In this document: piece after piece, positions 36,023 to 48,500 of the stretch | Layout of the letters: each line of letters opens with the position of its first letter | How positions within the stretch are numbered: the stretch's first letter is position 1 | Source: Flaveria trinervia | Taxonomy: Eukaryota; Streptophyta; Magnoliopsida; Asterales; Asteraceae | DNA length: 64,000 nucleotides | Assembly: GCA_025506515.1 (NCBI GenBank) | Contig: CM046452.1 | Location: 75,122,876-75,186,875 of the forward strand | Direction: 5' to 3' | The notes under the pieces: model-generated | What the model saw: the letters and a program-made list of their open reading frames with translations, nothing else | Database searches by the model: none | What the model was told of the DNA's origin: nothing | Position numbers and translations under genes: made by a program

Positions 36023-39000
36023 ATGAGTTCTGGTATGATCATTACACCCTTTGCAACTTTTAATCTCCTTAGGGTCTTACTATACATACACTTGGTTATG
36101 TCATTGTAAAAAGTGACCATACGGGCCGTATGACCTTGTTAGTGGTGTTAGTTAGTCACCTCTATCACATTATATAGCCTGTATGATAGGGGTGAAAAAG
36201 GTCATACTATACCAAGTTGGGAGTTTTTTGATGTGGGTTCAAACTGATCATTACAATTAAAGTCACAATAGTTAGCTTTGTGTGTTTGTGTAGTCGGATT
36301 ATGATTAAGATATTCTTAGTGTTATGGTCAAAATAATTAATTTTGGAAAGATAGGTTAGGAGACAGATTTCTTGATGATTTGAGTCTGATTCTTCAAATT
36401 GAAAATAATCAAAATGATATAAAGAATATGTGCATAACTCCATAGTATATATCATCATGAGTTTTCTATCGGAACAGGATTGAAAGAGTAGTCTTTACTC
36501 ACTTCAACTTGAACCGATATATTGATATGGTTGATAAGAGGCTTTCGTCATATTTGGTGTCATCATGTGTTGTTTTGTTAGAAGAGGTTTAGAAATCCAT
36601 ACCATATGTAGCTAGCACCATTACATACCATTGCTTAATGCTTATGACATAGGCCCAAATGCTCGAAACGGTACAACTTTTTGTTAAAAATAAAGATCAT
36701 GCAACAATTTCTTTACTAATTTGGACAAAAGGTTCCTTCACATTCAGATACATCAAGGGATGTCATCTCACTAGTCATCTCATTGTTGTTCTATGCTGGG
36801 GTGATAGATTGATGAAACCCTCTTGATTATGCAGGTAAGAGAAAATTAAAAGATCTACTACAGCAAAGTGATAATCGTACTTGTGCTGATTGCGGTGCGC
36901 ACGACCCTAAATGGGCGTAAGTTCTCCCAACACTCATTTCTTCTATAACTACAATAGCGTCATGGATATATATTTACATTTTACACAATGATTAAGGCTT
37001 GTGTCCTGCGCCTCTATTAGTTCTTTTGACTTGTCGATTCGTCAATAGGTGGTGTAAGTAAATATATTTCACAAAAACCCATGGAATTCACAATAAATTC
37101 TTAAATTTACAAGTAAAATGTACAAAAAGAGGGATTAGAATGGCCTTAATAGAAAAAAAATCATACAAGGATGCAGCTGCACTTTTTTGTTTTGCTTTTA
37201 ACTTGATCATCAAGCTTATAGGTAAATACTGTTTCATCAATATAACTCGTTGCTTATCACGATATAACATATTTTTATTTTGAATCTCAGGTCACCCACC
37301 ATTGGAGTGTTTATATGCTTGAAATGTTGTGGTGTGCACAGAACTCTAGGTCCAAATGTTTCAAAGGTAGGTGATTTTTTATATTCTATGCCTAGATTAT
37401 TTTCCACAATCTTAAAGAACTCCATGCAGAAATAACATTAGACTTCCCTTAGAAATTATAAGGTTTTATAACCACATTTTATGCCTCAATGATATTGAAC
37501 TTTGAGACTTTTGTGATACCATCTACTATTATTATAAATGATAAGGTTTTGTTTGTATAGTTACTGTCATTGGTGAACTTATTCGGTGTCTCTCGCTCAT
37601 TGGCAGTAGTAAATTTTGAAGTTTGGTTGTATGCAAGTTCCAACTGATACACTAACTAGCTGATGGATCTTAAAATGGTCTGGATAGGTTTTATCAGTGA
37701 CAATTGATGATTGGGCCGATGAAGAAATTGATGCCATGATTGAAGTTGGAGGGAATAGTTCTGCAAATTCAATTTACGAGGCCCATATTCCTGAAGGAGT
37801 TAAGCCTGGGCCGGATGCCAGTATTGAACAACGTACTAAATTTATCAGGTGAAATTTGATAGAACATTGAAACAAACTGAGTGGATTCATCATTTCCATC
37901 ACTGTCTTGAATGAAATATCTATTGTTTTGGATGCTTATATCAACTTAAAGATAATTGATCTTGCTAAAGTTTATCTAAATTGTTTTATTAAATAGATTT
38001 AACTTTTTAATGGTGAAAGATGCCTTGTGTTTACCTCTTAGGTCCAAGTATGAGCATCAAGAGTTCTTAAAACCGAGTTTAAAGACCTCAACAAATAAAA
38101 ATACTCTCCAAGCAAGTCCATCCAAAAAGCTGAGCTTTCGCGCTCCAACTTCAAGTTCGGCACAGAAACCTGTTAGTGCACAATACTTGATCTCTTTCAA
38201 CCAATCATTATTGTCAGTTCATTTTTGAAAATTATCACAGATATGCATGGATGGATCAATTGGACACTTGAAGATCACAATTCTTCAAGGTGCGAATCTT
38301 GCTATCCGTGATATGCTTTCAAGTGATCCTTATGTTGTTCTTACACTAGGAGAGCAGGTCCGTTTTCTTTATTTTTAATTTCTATCAGTTTTTAGTTCAG
38401 GATATGCCATGTATACCGCGACCCATGTCAGCTAGTAGCATGTAGTTTTTTGACCCATATATGATTCTATACATAATTATGATGCTTGTTTGTTCCTTGT
38501 GTCTTTCTTTTGGCTGCAATTGGCTCTCACATTTATTAGAAGGCCCAAACAGCCATTATGAAAAGCAACTTAAATCCGATTTGGAACGAAGAGCTAATGC
38601 TTTCTGTCCCTGAGGACTACGGGCCAGTTAAATTGGTAACCCGTTGCTTGTGTCTGTCACTTTCTTTGTTTAATGTTTTTTATAGGAATCAAATTTGGTT
38701 GATGCTTCATCCAAATGTTAATAGAGATTAGAGGTGGCAAAAAAGGCAGGCTAGGCCATTTTTTAGTATAGGTCAGTTTAGGTCGAATTGATCCGCAAAC
38801 ATTTTTTCTCAAATATTTTAACATAATTATATGTTAATTATGACCATGAAAATAATATCATTACTAGATAACTTAATAATCTGCATTATTTAATAAAATC
38901 CTTTTAGGAGGTTATGTGCATTATTATTACTAGACTTTGGATGACTTTCAATCCATTTCAACAGTTTATTTTTTACCTAATTGATTTGACCCGTTTGAGA

Positions 39001-39421
39001 TAAAATATAACTCAAATCAACTCATTCATAAGTAGATTTGACCCGTATGGAATGAAATACAACTCAAATCGTTGAAATTGCCACCTCTAGTTACTGAAGT
39101 TTAAACTCACAACACAGATTCAAACAACTTTGCTTCGTTGGTGCAGCAAGTTTTCGATTATGACAGATTCTCTGCTGATGATATAATGGGGGAAGCAGAA
39201 ATCGACATTCAGCCAATGTTGACATCAGCAATGGCGTACGGGGATGCTTCAATGTTTGGGGACATGCAAATAGGAAGTGGCTGCAATCACATGATAATGC
39301 ATTACTAGAAGACAGCACGGTAAATATAGTTGATGGGAAGATAAAACAGGAGGTTTCACTTCAACTGCAGAATGTAGAATCTGGGATAATATATCTTGAA
39401 ATAGAATGGATACCTCCTTAA
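36023..39421 (+). CDS. AGD12: ARF-GAP with C2 domain, AGD12/ZAC type, one-base deletion in the last exon
   Basis: Stimulates GTP hydrolysis on ARF small GTPases and binds membranes through a C2 domain. Coding exons 36023-36032, 36835-36916, 37291-37366, 37688-37848, 38042-38171, 38241-38357, 38540-38635, 39147-39421. The tiny first exon encodes MSS plus one base. The ARF-GAP zinc finger has CADCG and CLKCCGVHR (zinc Cys pairs and arginine finger), then DDWADEEIDAM. After a Ser-rich linker the C2 domain runs from GHLKITILQGANLA, with Ca-binding Asp in SSDPYVV and DYDRFSADD. In exon 8 one A is missing near 39275 (GGAAGTGG where relatives have Gly-Lys-Trp), giving an early stop at 39309. The original frame is otherwise clean to TAA at 39419-39421, for about 315 residues. 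Probable sequence error or recent lesion. AGD12 versus AGD11/13 not resolved. Confidence 0.88.
38729..39089. mobile_element. Small TIR element in the last AGD intron
   Basis: Starts TAGAGGTGGCAA and ends TTGCCACCTCTA, perfect 12-bp inverted ends. The interior has two tandem copies of a unit with ATTTGACCCGT and AACTCAAATC. The size (361 bp) suits a hAT-like MITE. No convincing target duplication. Confidence 0.6.
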
Positions 39422-40704
39422 CGGTATGCGTGTGTGTCTGTGTGTTGTGTGTATAGCTCTTTTGTTATGTCATTCATATATATGTTTAAATAATGTTATC
39501 AGCTGCATGAATAACCAAAACGAATGATTTTGTACACTTGTTAATCGTTATTTATGCCATTCTTTTATTCAAGTTTTTGTTGTATACTTAATCTGATGAT
39601 TTAAACATCTGTATTCGCACTTGCATAAGTATCTTATCATAATTTAATACACATATTATAACTTTGACTAAATTACATTCATCTGGTTCAAAAGTTATGC
39701 AGTGAATCCCCACTGAGAAAGTTGTCGTAAATAGTTTAAATTTTTGCTTTAAGTCTCTTAACCGTCTAACATAAGTACATAACCTATCATCCATCACACA
39801 ACATACCGCACGTTTGGCTCGTCATGAGCATTTTGGTAATTTCACTATGTTTACATCCAATTGTGTTTTTTCTTCTCCTTGACGTGCAATATGAAACACA
39901 TAGTAATGGTTTAAAGTCCAGCACCCATAATTTAATACAATAAAATTTGTCAAGATTTCAAAGGGATCTTATACATGGTCAAATAATACAGAAACAAATA
40001 ACAAAAAAGTTTTTCTTTTTAATTCACTTATGTTGTTTCTATCTCCTCAGATGATCCAATCTGGTAATAGGTTGGGCTTCCGACCATTTCTTCCTCTATG
40101 ACCTACGATTAACCTCTGAATTTGAAATCATTGCCAAATTGATCATTTCAAGGCATAAGGGAGGAAGAAGCCCCGACTAACTTCTTGCTAGCCTTTGTCA
40201 GGTTGTAGCTAGCCTCATGTAATGGTTTGGACAAATATAACCCAAACCATAACAAAAGTAACCCATATAGTGACAATCTTCTCCCTAAAAAACAAAAGTC
40301 TTTAGCTCCAGTAATGTTTGATGTTAGTCTCTAGATCAACCTTGAAGCAACTTTACAGTTGTTGCCATTTGACATGAACTAGCGTACATACAGTTGGGTT
40401 CATCATGTTACCTCAATAATAACGTTAATCGTTCTAGCGTACGATACCAAAATTTTATCTAATTTTGAATCCATGCATGAATAAAATCTAGATATAAAAT
40501 TTCTGATTGTTAAAATATTAAATTTTAGAAAAAATTACATAACTGACTAGGTGAAAAACTTAAACATAAAAAAATTATCTGACCAATTTCAAAAGCCAAA
40601 AAGTTCCTTGTAGCAACAAAAGTTGCTTTTTAATGTATATGTACAACTAGGTTTATTGCCCATCGCACGTTGTCACGACATTGTACGTGATGTGATAAAG
40701 TATA
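39422..40704. other. Intergenic before the Copia cluster
   Basis: AGD 3' UTR followed by AT-rich spacer. No gene seen. The last five bases before the LTR, GTATA (40700-40704), are the expected left copy of element B's target duplication; the right copy is outside the window. Confidence 0.5.
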
Positions 40705-41479
40705 TGTTAGGATCTCAGCATCTAGTTTGATCAATTAGATTGGATTTGCAGCGGAATGAGCCCACGAATTAACAAATTTAAACAAGAACACACGAAATTT
40801 ATCAATGAAACAGTGTTTGTTATAAAGAGAGAATTTCTGCCAAAAGGAATATATTCATTCAATACACGCTTCGGCTGGCTTCCACACCGTTACAATTAGG
40901 TCATCTTTCCTTTTATAAGGGAAGCTGACGTCAGCTGATGTCACTTGACAGTGACATCTAACTGTTATTTAACTACTGAAAGTTAACACAACTACTGAGT
41001 TGACATCTTCTTACAAAAATACCAAGTGTTAACTATCACTACAACTACTGAAAAGAAACTACTGAAACAACAACGACTGAAGAACATGCTCTTCAGTCGT
41101 TTTACAAGTACTGAAATAGAAAAGAAAACTACTGAAAGGAAACCATCACAACAACCGAAGAATGCTTCTTCAGCTGTTGTGACAAACTCTGAAGGTTTCA
41201 GTACTTGGTCTTCTTGAACTTCAGTTGTTGTCATCAGCTGATGTCTTCAGATGTTGTCTTCAGTCTTTGTACTTCTGCTATTGATCTTCAGTACTTTAGT
41301 CTTCAGCTGTTGATCTTCAGACTTTGGTCTTCAGCTGTTGAAGTCTTTAGTACTTTAGTCTTCAGCTGTTGATCTTCAGACTTTGTCAAACAGCTGATCA
41401 AGTCTTCAGCAGTTGTTGTGATGTCTTGTGGGACTTAAAGGTTTTTCTGATCTGGCTCATTGGTTCTTTTGGTCCAACA
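40705..41479 (-). repeat. 3' LTR of Copia element B
   Basis: 775 bp, starts TGTTAGGATC and ends GTCCAACA on the plus strand (TG...CA borders). On the minus strand the TATA box is CCTTATAAAAGG. The U3 part (41000-41450) is crowded with AACTACTGAA/TTCAGTCGTT/CAGCTGTTG motifs. The right border is set by the purine tract immediately outside it. Confidence 0.85.
40910..40921 (-). promoter_or_regulatory. LTR TATA box, element B
   Basis: CCTTATAAAAGG on the minus strand, centred in the LTR after the motif-rich U3. No other TATA-like word fits as well there. Confidence 0.55.
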
Positions 41480-41491
41480 AACTCTCCCTGA
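41480..41491 (-). other. Polypurine tract of element B
   Basis: Minus strand CAGGGAGAGTT directly abuts the 3' LTR, as expected for the plus-strand priming site of reverse transcription. Confidence 0.7.
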
Positions 41492-41776
41492 ACCAATGCA
41501 GCCAAAACCTTTAAGCTTATTGAAGATGTCCCGCTTATTGAAGATGTCCCACTTATTATGGCAGAAAGATTGGTCTTTTTGTCTTTTAGATCAGCTCAGA
41601 AGTGACCCTTGTAAGCACAGGCCTGGGAAGAAGTCTCAATGATCTGTTTGACAAAGGATGGATGGGAACTCTGTCTTGGGGAACTGGACACAGAGCTGTT
41701 ACCCCATTCATGAGATCTACTTCCCAACTATGAGTTTGTAAGACTCCCTTGTATAGGCCTCAAGGAAGATTACTTG

Positions 41777-44762
41777 TTACTCAGAGAGGTATTTGACCTG
41801 CTTCCCATTTTTTAGTTCCACAGTTGTTATGACTCTATATGCGAATTCATCTGGGTGAATACCCTCTAAGAACAACTGGAGCTCATTCTTTCTAACTTCC
41901 TCAAGCCTCCTATACACTAACCCCTTTTTCACCACTTTATTCTCCAGCATCTTTTGTGGGGTCAGTTTAGCTTTATAAGCTTTCTTGAAGTCATCTAGGA
42001 TCTCCTAAGGTGATACTACAAAGTCTAGTGAGATCACTTCATCTACAATCTTCTTTACTTGGCCAATGTATCTCTGTGGAATATTTTTCTTTTGAATCCT
42101 ATGAGACACCCTAGGATTAGGCCAAATCCTCACTCTCTCTTTTTGATATTGAAAGGTATGTCTGAGAGTGTATAATCTCTGAGCATGTTTCTTCATATTG
42201 ATGATTGAAGATGTGGCAGCGTATGCTTTGTCGACTCTTCTCAACAGTTCTTCATCATGTTGTTTGTGAAGCTCTTCTTCTTCTAACTTCACTTTTACAA
42301 TTTGCCTTTGAGATTCAGGAGTAATTGTTGGAGGGTGACTTATGGCCTTAGGCAAATGTATAACAGCTGAGATTGGCAGCCTATCTTCATCTTCATCATT
42401 ATCTTCTTCTTCCTCTTCTAGCCTCGGTACCCTTCTCTTCCTCTTCTGGGGTACATCATCGGCTATTGGTTTTGTGGGTAAGGGAATTGGTTTAGTGGGT
42501 TGTGGTTGTCGTTGTTTTGGTGTGGGAATTTTGACAGGCTGTTCTAGCATTTTGGATGTAAGTGAGGCTTTAGATTGTTTGACCAGTTCAGTCCTGCTCC
42601 CAGCACCAGCTTCATTCAAGGCTTCAATGACCAGCCCTTTGGTATATACTTTAGACGAACAGATCTTGGTGGTTATTACCAAGATGATGTCCCTGGACCA
42701 TGACTTGATTTCAATCAATGATCTTCCAAGATGCTTAGCTATGAACCTGATCATGATTTCCAGCCTTTCCCTTTCCAACACACTGTAACTTGCCCATCTT
42801 GCTTGGATTTCTTCAATCTCCAATCTTCTAATTTCTGAGTCAAGTTTTTCAGTGTCATGACCTTGCCTAAACAGCTGATCAATGATGTTATCCATTGATC
42901 GGCTGTGTTGGGCATCAGCCTCCTTCACCATTTTCTCCAACTCCTTCTCCTTCTTTCCACTCTTCCTTTTCTTGTATGTGACATGAAAGTCTTTAGTACT
43001 TTCAGTCACTTTCTCCATTTCAGCTTCCTTCTCCTTCTCCTTCTCAGTCTCTACACCCAACTCCTTCTCATTTTCCACCTCTATCTCTTTTTCTTTCTCT
43101 TTCCCATCTTCAATCCTCTTTCGTTTTGCTTTCACTGACTGAATCTCTCCCTTTTTGGTTGCATTGGTTGCAAGGGTTTGATTGTCAGAAAGCCTTTTGC
43201 TCACAACTTCCTCTATCAAGGGTTGGATAACCGAGGGAAGCCTCTCATCAAGGGTTTTAATCACTATATCAGTGATAATTGGTGTGATGAGAGGTAAGGA
43301 ATTTTGAAAGATAACCGCTATTTGCTTAGGGGGGTGCTGTCCCTGAGAGATAGTGCCAGAAGTAGAGGCAGGTGGCTGAGTGTTTTGGAGTGGCTCTGTG
43401 TATAAGAGACCTTGAGAGGAAGGTGCCATCTGTTGGTGTATTGGGGCAGATGGACTTAGATCCTGAGACGTTTTGGCTAGCAGCTCTTTGAGTCTGCTCA
43501 CCTCAGCCTCTAGGATTGTGTTGTGGGCTAAGACATCGTAGAAGAAGCCCAGGTCATCATCAGTTTGTGCTGAATCATCTGACCTCCTAATAGAATCAGG
43601 ATGTACATGCACTGTGTGTTATTCAGTATAAGCATGTGCCCCTTGGTCTTGGTTCTAGGGACTTCCAGCCTCAGGACTTTGTCCTTCATTGGCTGTTGCC
43701 TCTGGTGAGGTCTTATAGATGTTACCCTCTTCATCCTGGTCATTTGCTGAAACAGGGGAAATGGTAGCCTCACCAGATGTTCTAACCTCCTCTGCTACAC
43801 TAGGAGATTGAACAGTATAACCCCTATGCTGTGGGTTAGTAGCAGCATTTGGATCCTCCCCCTTAATTGTTGAGGCTATCCTAGTTTTTATTGGTATCTG
43901 GGGAGGGGGTGAGGAATGCAACTGACTCAACACTTTTGCAACTATTATGGTAGGACTTTGGGGGGCGGTTGCAGTAGGAGATGGTGTAGAAGCAGTATGC
44001 ACCCGGGGAGAGTGGTGCGTTTCAATGGCAACCTTCTCAAATGAGGAAGGTTCCAGATGTATAGGTGCCCCGAATGTGGTTGCTGTAGGCTCCTGTTGAG
44101 AGGAAGCCTGAGCGGTTGAGGTTGGGTGAGTACTTGTAGCTACTGGGGGATTATGGCCGGTAGATATATCCTGCGTTTGTGTTGCAGGGACATCCTCAGG
44201 GGACTCATTTCCCTGAGTAGCCGTTTTGGGATTCTTGTGTTTGGGTTTGGTGGGGACTTTGGATTTGGAGGTGGTGGCTGTGGGTTCCAGCTGCGTGGGT
44301 TTTCGCAGCTTAGCAGCCTGTTTGAGTGACTGGTCTGAGTTGTGCCTGGAGTATACCTTAGGCAATACAGCCATGGCAGGGACTCCAAGGCCAACAAGTC
44401 CCTCAACTTTCAGCTGGTTCTCTATAATGGCCATTATGAACCGTGGATATAATATCCATCGGTTAGCAATAGGTTTTGAGACCATATCCTTAAGTTCAAG
44501 AAATATTATTGTAGAAAAATTAAGTTTTGTTGCTCAAGGATAGAGAAGAATACCTGCTGCCACCTGGTTGACATTTGATCCCAAGAAGAAGTCTTAGGGG
44601 CTAGGCAGACATTCACCATATGAAAATAAGGCGTTCCGCGTCATGGAAATGCTTCTTTAGGATGGTAGAAGCGCTGAGGTTACCCTGGTATCCATGGTGG
44701 GCAAAGGATAGACCAGTGGTGCCCTTTGAATATCCAGCGGGGAAGGTGGCATCATCCAGTTG
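41777..44762 (-). pseudogene. Element B ORF2, C-terminal part (left of the insertion)
   Basis: Continues the ORF2 that begins at 57225 and is cut by element A. The first ~90 residues next to the insertion belong to a conserved globular region (APKTSSWDQ block), with one or two frameshifts near 44500-44620. Then comes a Pro/Thr/Ser/Gln-rich stretch (44485-43655), another frameshift, and a long Lys/Glu-rich coiled-coil region (43612-42005) with a basic cluster QKRKRRVPR that could be a nuclear localisation signal. A TAG at 42005-42007 interrupts it, after which the same frame runs to a TAA at 41777. No transmembrane segment or signal peptide is visible. Function unknown; such ORFs are often called env-like by position only. 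Confidence 0.7.
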
Positions 44763-44767
44763 TAGGG
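44763..44767. repeat. Left target-site duplication of element A (TAGGG)
   Basis: TAGGG immediately left of the TG border at 44768, identical to 56953-56957 beyond the other LTR. Confidence 0.95.
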
Positions 44768-45335
44768 TGCAGGATCGTTTAAGGTTTGAACACAATTACA
44801 ACACAACAACACAATGAGGAGATTATCTAAACTCTAATCAAACAGTTACTGGGTTAACCACAGTGATACAAAGAACACAAGTAAGCAAGAGACAGAACAG
44901 GAGAATATGGTTTTCAAGGATGCAGTATATTGCTTTCTCAAGTTCTTTTACAAGTGTTACAAAGTATATGGAAGATACAAGAAACTTGAAATACTTATAC
45001 TACAACCTACAGCCGGCTAGTTTGGCTTATCAGAGATGCAGCGGAAAAGGTGCTTTATGGAACAGTACATCAGATAAAGCATGTGTACTAAAAGTCTTCG
45101 GAAGAAATCTGTCTTCATAGGGTGAAGCTTCGGAAGACTTTGTCTCTTGAAGCTTCGGAAGACTTCATGTTTGGCTTCGGAAGATATTGGTCTTGGCTTC
45201 GGAAGATTTTACACTTAGAATGTTTTCTAATGTATTGTGTAAAACTTCCGAAGCATTCTTCACTTCAGTACTTAGTGCATGTTGCTGAGACACTTTGGAT
45301 GTTTTGGGTTGCATCAGACTTAAGAAATCCTTACA
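44768..45335 (-). repeat. 3' LTR of element A, internally deleted
   Basis: 568 bp, TGCAGGATCG... to ...AATCCTTACA on the plus strand. It matches the 790-bp 5' LTR closely but lacks about 222 bp: the 5' LTR sequence between CAGCCGGCTA and CTTATCAGAGATG is replaced by a short GTTTGG junction. Confidence 0.93.
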
Positions 45336-45347
45336 AACTCCCCCTAG
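45336..45347 (-). other. Polypurine tract of element A
   Basis: Minus strand CCTAGGGGGAGTT directly abuts the 3' LTR. Confidence 0.75.
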
Positions 45348-45503
45348 GCTGATGCTACCAAAACACTTAGAAGATCTTCAGATGTTGGTAGTCTTCAGTA
45401 TAATCAAGACCATTTCTTTCTTCATTTGGTGGTCAGGATCATCAAGACTCTCATAGTATCTTCTCATTTCAAAGAGATCATGCAGAGGTAAGTTGATTAT
45501 GTC

Positions 45504-48500
45504 TTACCAGGAGTAGACATTCTCAACACCTTGATCTCTGACAACATGCCATCTTTCTGGATTGGTAGAATAAGTCCAGGACAAGATAGGTGTCTCAGTT
45601 GCTAGAGGAGCCATTTGCATAGGAGTTGATTTGGTTGCCTCATCATGCACTTCCTCAGGTTGATCTGATTCAGCCTGGGGTGTGGAGGTAGATGACTTTG
45701 GCTTCTTCTTTTTAGTCTTTGGTTTAGAAGCCATTTTCTTCTTCCTCTTTAATGTCTTTAACTGAGAAGACTGGTCTGCAGCACCATGTTGATCATCAGT
45801 GTCTTTCTCAGTTGGGTGTTCCTCCCTCACAGGTTCAGAAGGAGAGGGAGTTTGACCCTGTCTTGGATTAGAAGATGAAGTTTGTTGAGGCTCAGCTGGA
45901 AGTTCTGGTTCAGGTGTCTCTGGTTGTTCAAACTTGACCTCCACTTCAGGTGGGACTTGACTTGGAAGAGAGTGCAAGTCAATCAATTCACCACTTTTAA
46001 TCTTCTGCTTGATCACCCTTATATGCTCATCCATTGTAGATAGAGACATGGGACCAAGTCTCCTTCCGGAGAATCCATATGACTTCAAGAAGCTCATCAT
46101 TCTTTGTCTGTCAGCAGACTTCTTTGCATTCTTTTGAGTGATGGCTCTTGACTTTGCAGCTTCTTCCCTTAGCTTCCTTTTGGTTGTTTTTCTTTCTTTG
46201 ACTAGCTCAAGCTCAAGTTGCTTTAAGTACTCGAACTCAATGAAGTCATAGGACAGGGGAAGAAGTGCATTTGCCTGATAGAAGCCTGTGGCACTCAGGT
46301 AGTTTATCATTTTGATTCTATCCTCTTCTTTATCTACCTGAGGTTCTTGTGGAGCCACATCTTCCTGTGCAGGACTTTCTTGAACTGGAGAGAGAGTGGG
46401 AGTATGCTTGTAAAGTCTTTTCTGTCTCTTCTCCTCTTTGAATTGGAGAAGTAACCTTGCATCTTTTTTCTCCTTTATCTCTCTTGACACTTCCATGTCA
46501 GCCAGCTCATTCAACTCTTCTAAGGGGAGGAGATGATTTCATCAACATCATAGTTCCTGGTCTGTAAATAGGTAATTCTGACTGCCCTTAACTCATCATC
46601 TTTAGTATTTGGTCTGGGGGCAGCCCTGATTGCAGCTTGCATGAATTTAGATGACCCAAAAGAACTTTCTCCCCTTAGCCTCCTTTTCCTCTCTCTCTCT
46701 CCTCCTCAATTTCCTCAGGAGTCATTATCCTTTTCCCTTTGTCACCAACAGACCTTTGTGACTCAGGGTGGATTGAGGCTTGGCCTTCATTGCTTGGTGT
46801 AGCTTCCATGCTCTGGCCAGAGAGAGGCTGAGAAACACCTTCACCAGCAGGTGTCTCAGATGGAGTTTGGACCTCTGCAGCAGTTGTTGATGGTGAGACA
46901 AGGTTTCAGGTTCTGCCACTGGGCCTTCAGCCAAGGTTTCCCCTATGAAACTAATCTTAGGGTCCACCTCAACATCCAGTTGACCGATGACATTTCCTGA
47001 TTGCCTAAGTCTCCTTCTTAGAGAGAACTCTGCAAGGATCCTATCTTGGATTCTTTGAGCCAGCCTGTCAGCTTGTCTAGATTTGCTTGGATTGACAAGT
47101 GGCATGTTGACTAAATCCAGTCCTTCATAGAAGCTCAGGCTTTGGAACTAAAAGACTTCTTGTTGGCCTTGAACTCTGTGAAGTATAAGGGCTCTTCTGT
47201 CCTCATCATACCTCCACCTTATGATGTAGTTGCCAGTTCCTTGTGGTGGAGATGAGACAGCCCTTGGTATACCTTCCTCAAAGAGACTCCTGATGATTGA
47301 GTCTATAGAGTCCACATTAATGTGAACTTGAGGAAGTTGCTGAGAATGCACAACAGCAAGTGAGGATGGTGAGTCCTCTATGTCCATTCTCTTTGAAGAA
47401 CTCCCAGGTTCCGTGATTGTAATAACTTTCTCCCCCTTTTTGGTAGCATCACCTACTTGCATAGGTGAGCTGGAGGATAAGTCAATCACTTCCACAGGTT
47501 CTTGTGTTCCTGGTTGAGCTCTCCTTAAAGGTCTCCCAACTAGTTTTTCCTGTAGATATGAAATCTGAAGTTGCTGATCATTGACCCTGTTTTGTAAGGT
47601 AGTCACTTGAGATTCCAAGTGGCTAACCTTAGAGACTAAATAGGTGCATGTTTTTGACAATTTCTGCACCTTTAGTCTTAGATTCCCCTCATCTTCATCA
47701 GAAGAATCACTGGGGGATGAGATGATTGGACCAAAGTCCTCTCGCTCACCACCAGCTTGATTTTCTTGGCTGCTGGTTTTCCTCTGCTCACTGGCAGCCT
47801 CAATTGAGATGCCAGAGGGCTGAGTTGCCATGGTTGAGGTCTTAATGATGTAATCACTTTCAAAAGTGAGAGCCTCTTCCATATGGACATCCTGAACAGG
47901 TTCAGAAGTGTCCACCTCAGTAAGGTGACTGATGTGGGATAGACTGAGGAGAGTCAGAGGTACTCATCTCTCTTTGAGTAGGGGATGGGAAGAGAGACTC
48001 ATGGTACTCACTGAATCCTAAGTATTCATCAATATAGAAGGATAGGTTAGGAATTGGTTGGTTGAGATCCAAAGGCTGGGGATGGTAGCTGTCCCCTGAA
48101 GGTTGTTCACTTGAGTGTTGAGACTCAGAGTGAGAGCTTAAGGCTGTTGGGCTAGTGAGCTCATCAGTGTGAGCATGAGGAACCTCATCACTGATTCTTG
48201 AAACAATGGGAGTGGTCTGCTCCTCAGGAGAAGTGGGAGCTCCAGTATCCACTTCTTCCTGTATTGGTGATATATATGGGGGCCTCCACAGACTGAATAG
48301 TCTGAGCAGGGTTCGTTTGGATTTTCTTTGGTAGGTGATGGATATTTGAGGTTGTGTAGAGGGTTGGAGAGCAGTAGGTGTGGTTCAACACTAGCTTGGA
48401 CTGCTAGGTTGTCACCTTGAGCAATGAGCTCTAACATTTTTAGGACTAGGGCTGTTTCTACCCCTGAGAAGCCTACAGTTGGCTTCTCCATAATTTTAAA

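Noticed and set aside
42342..43138. Plus-strand Leu/Ser-rich frames opposite element B ORF2
   Set aside because: Complement of Lys/Glu coiled-coil codons; no independent evidence.
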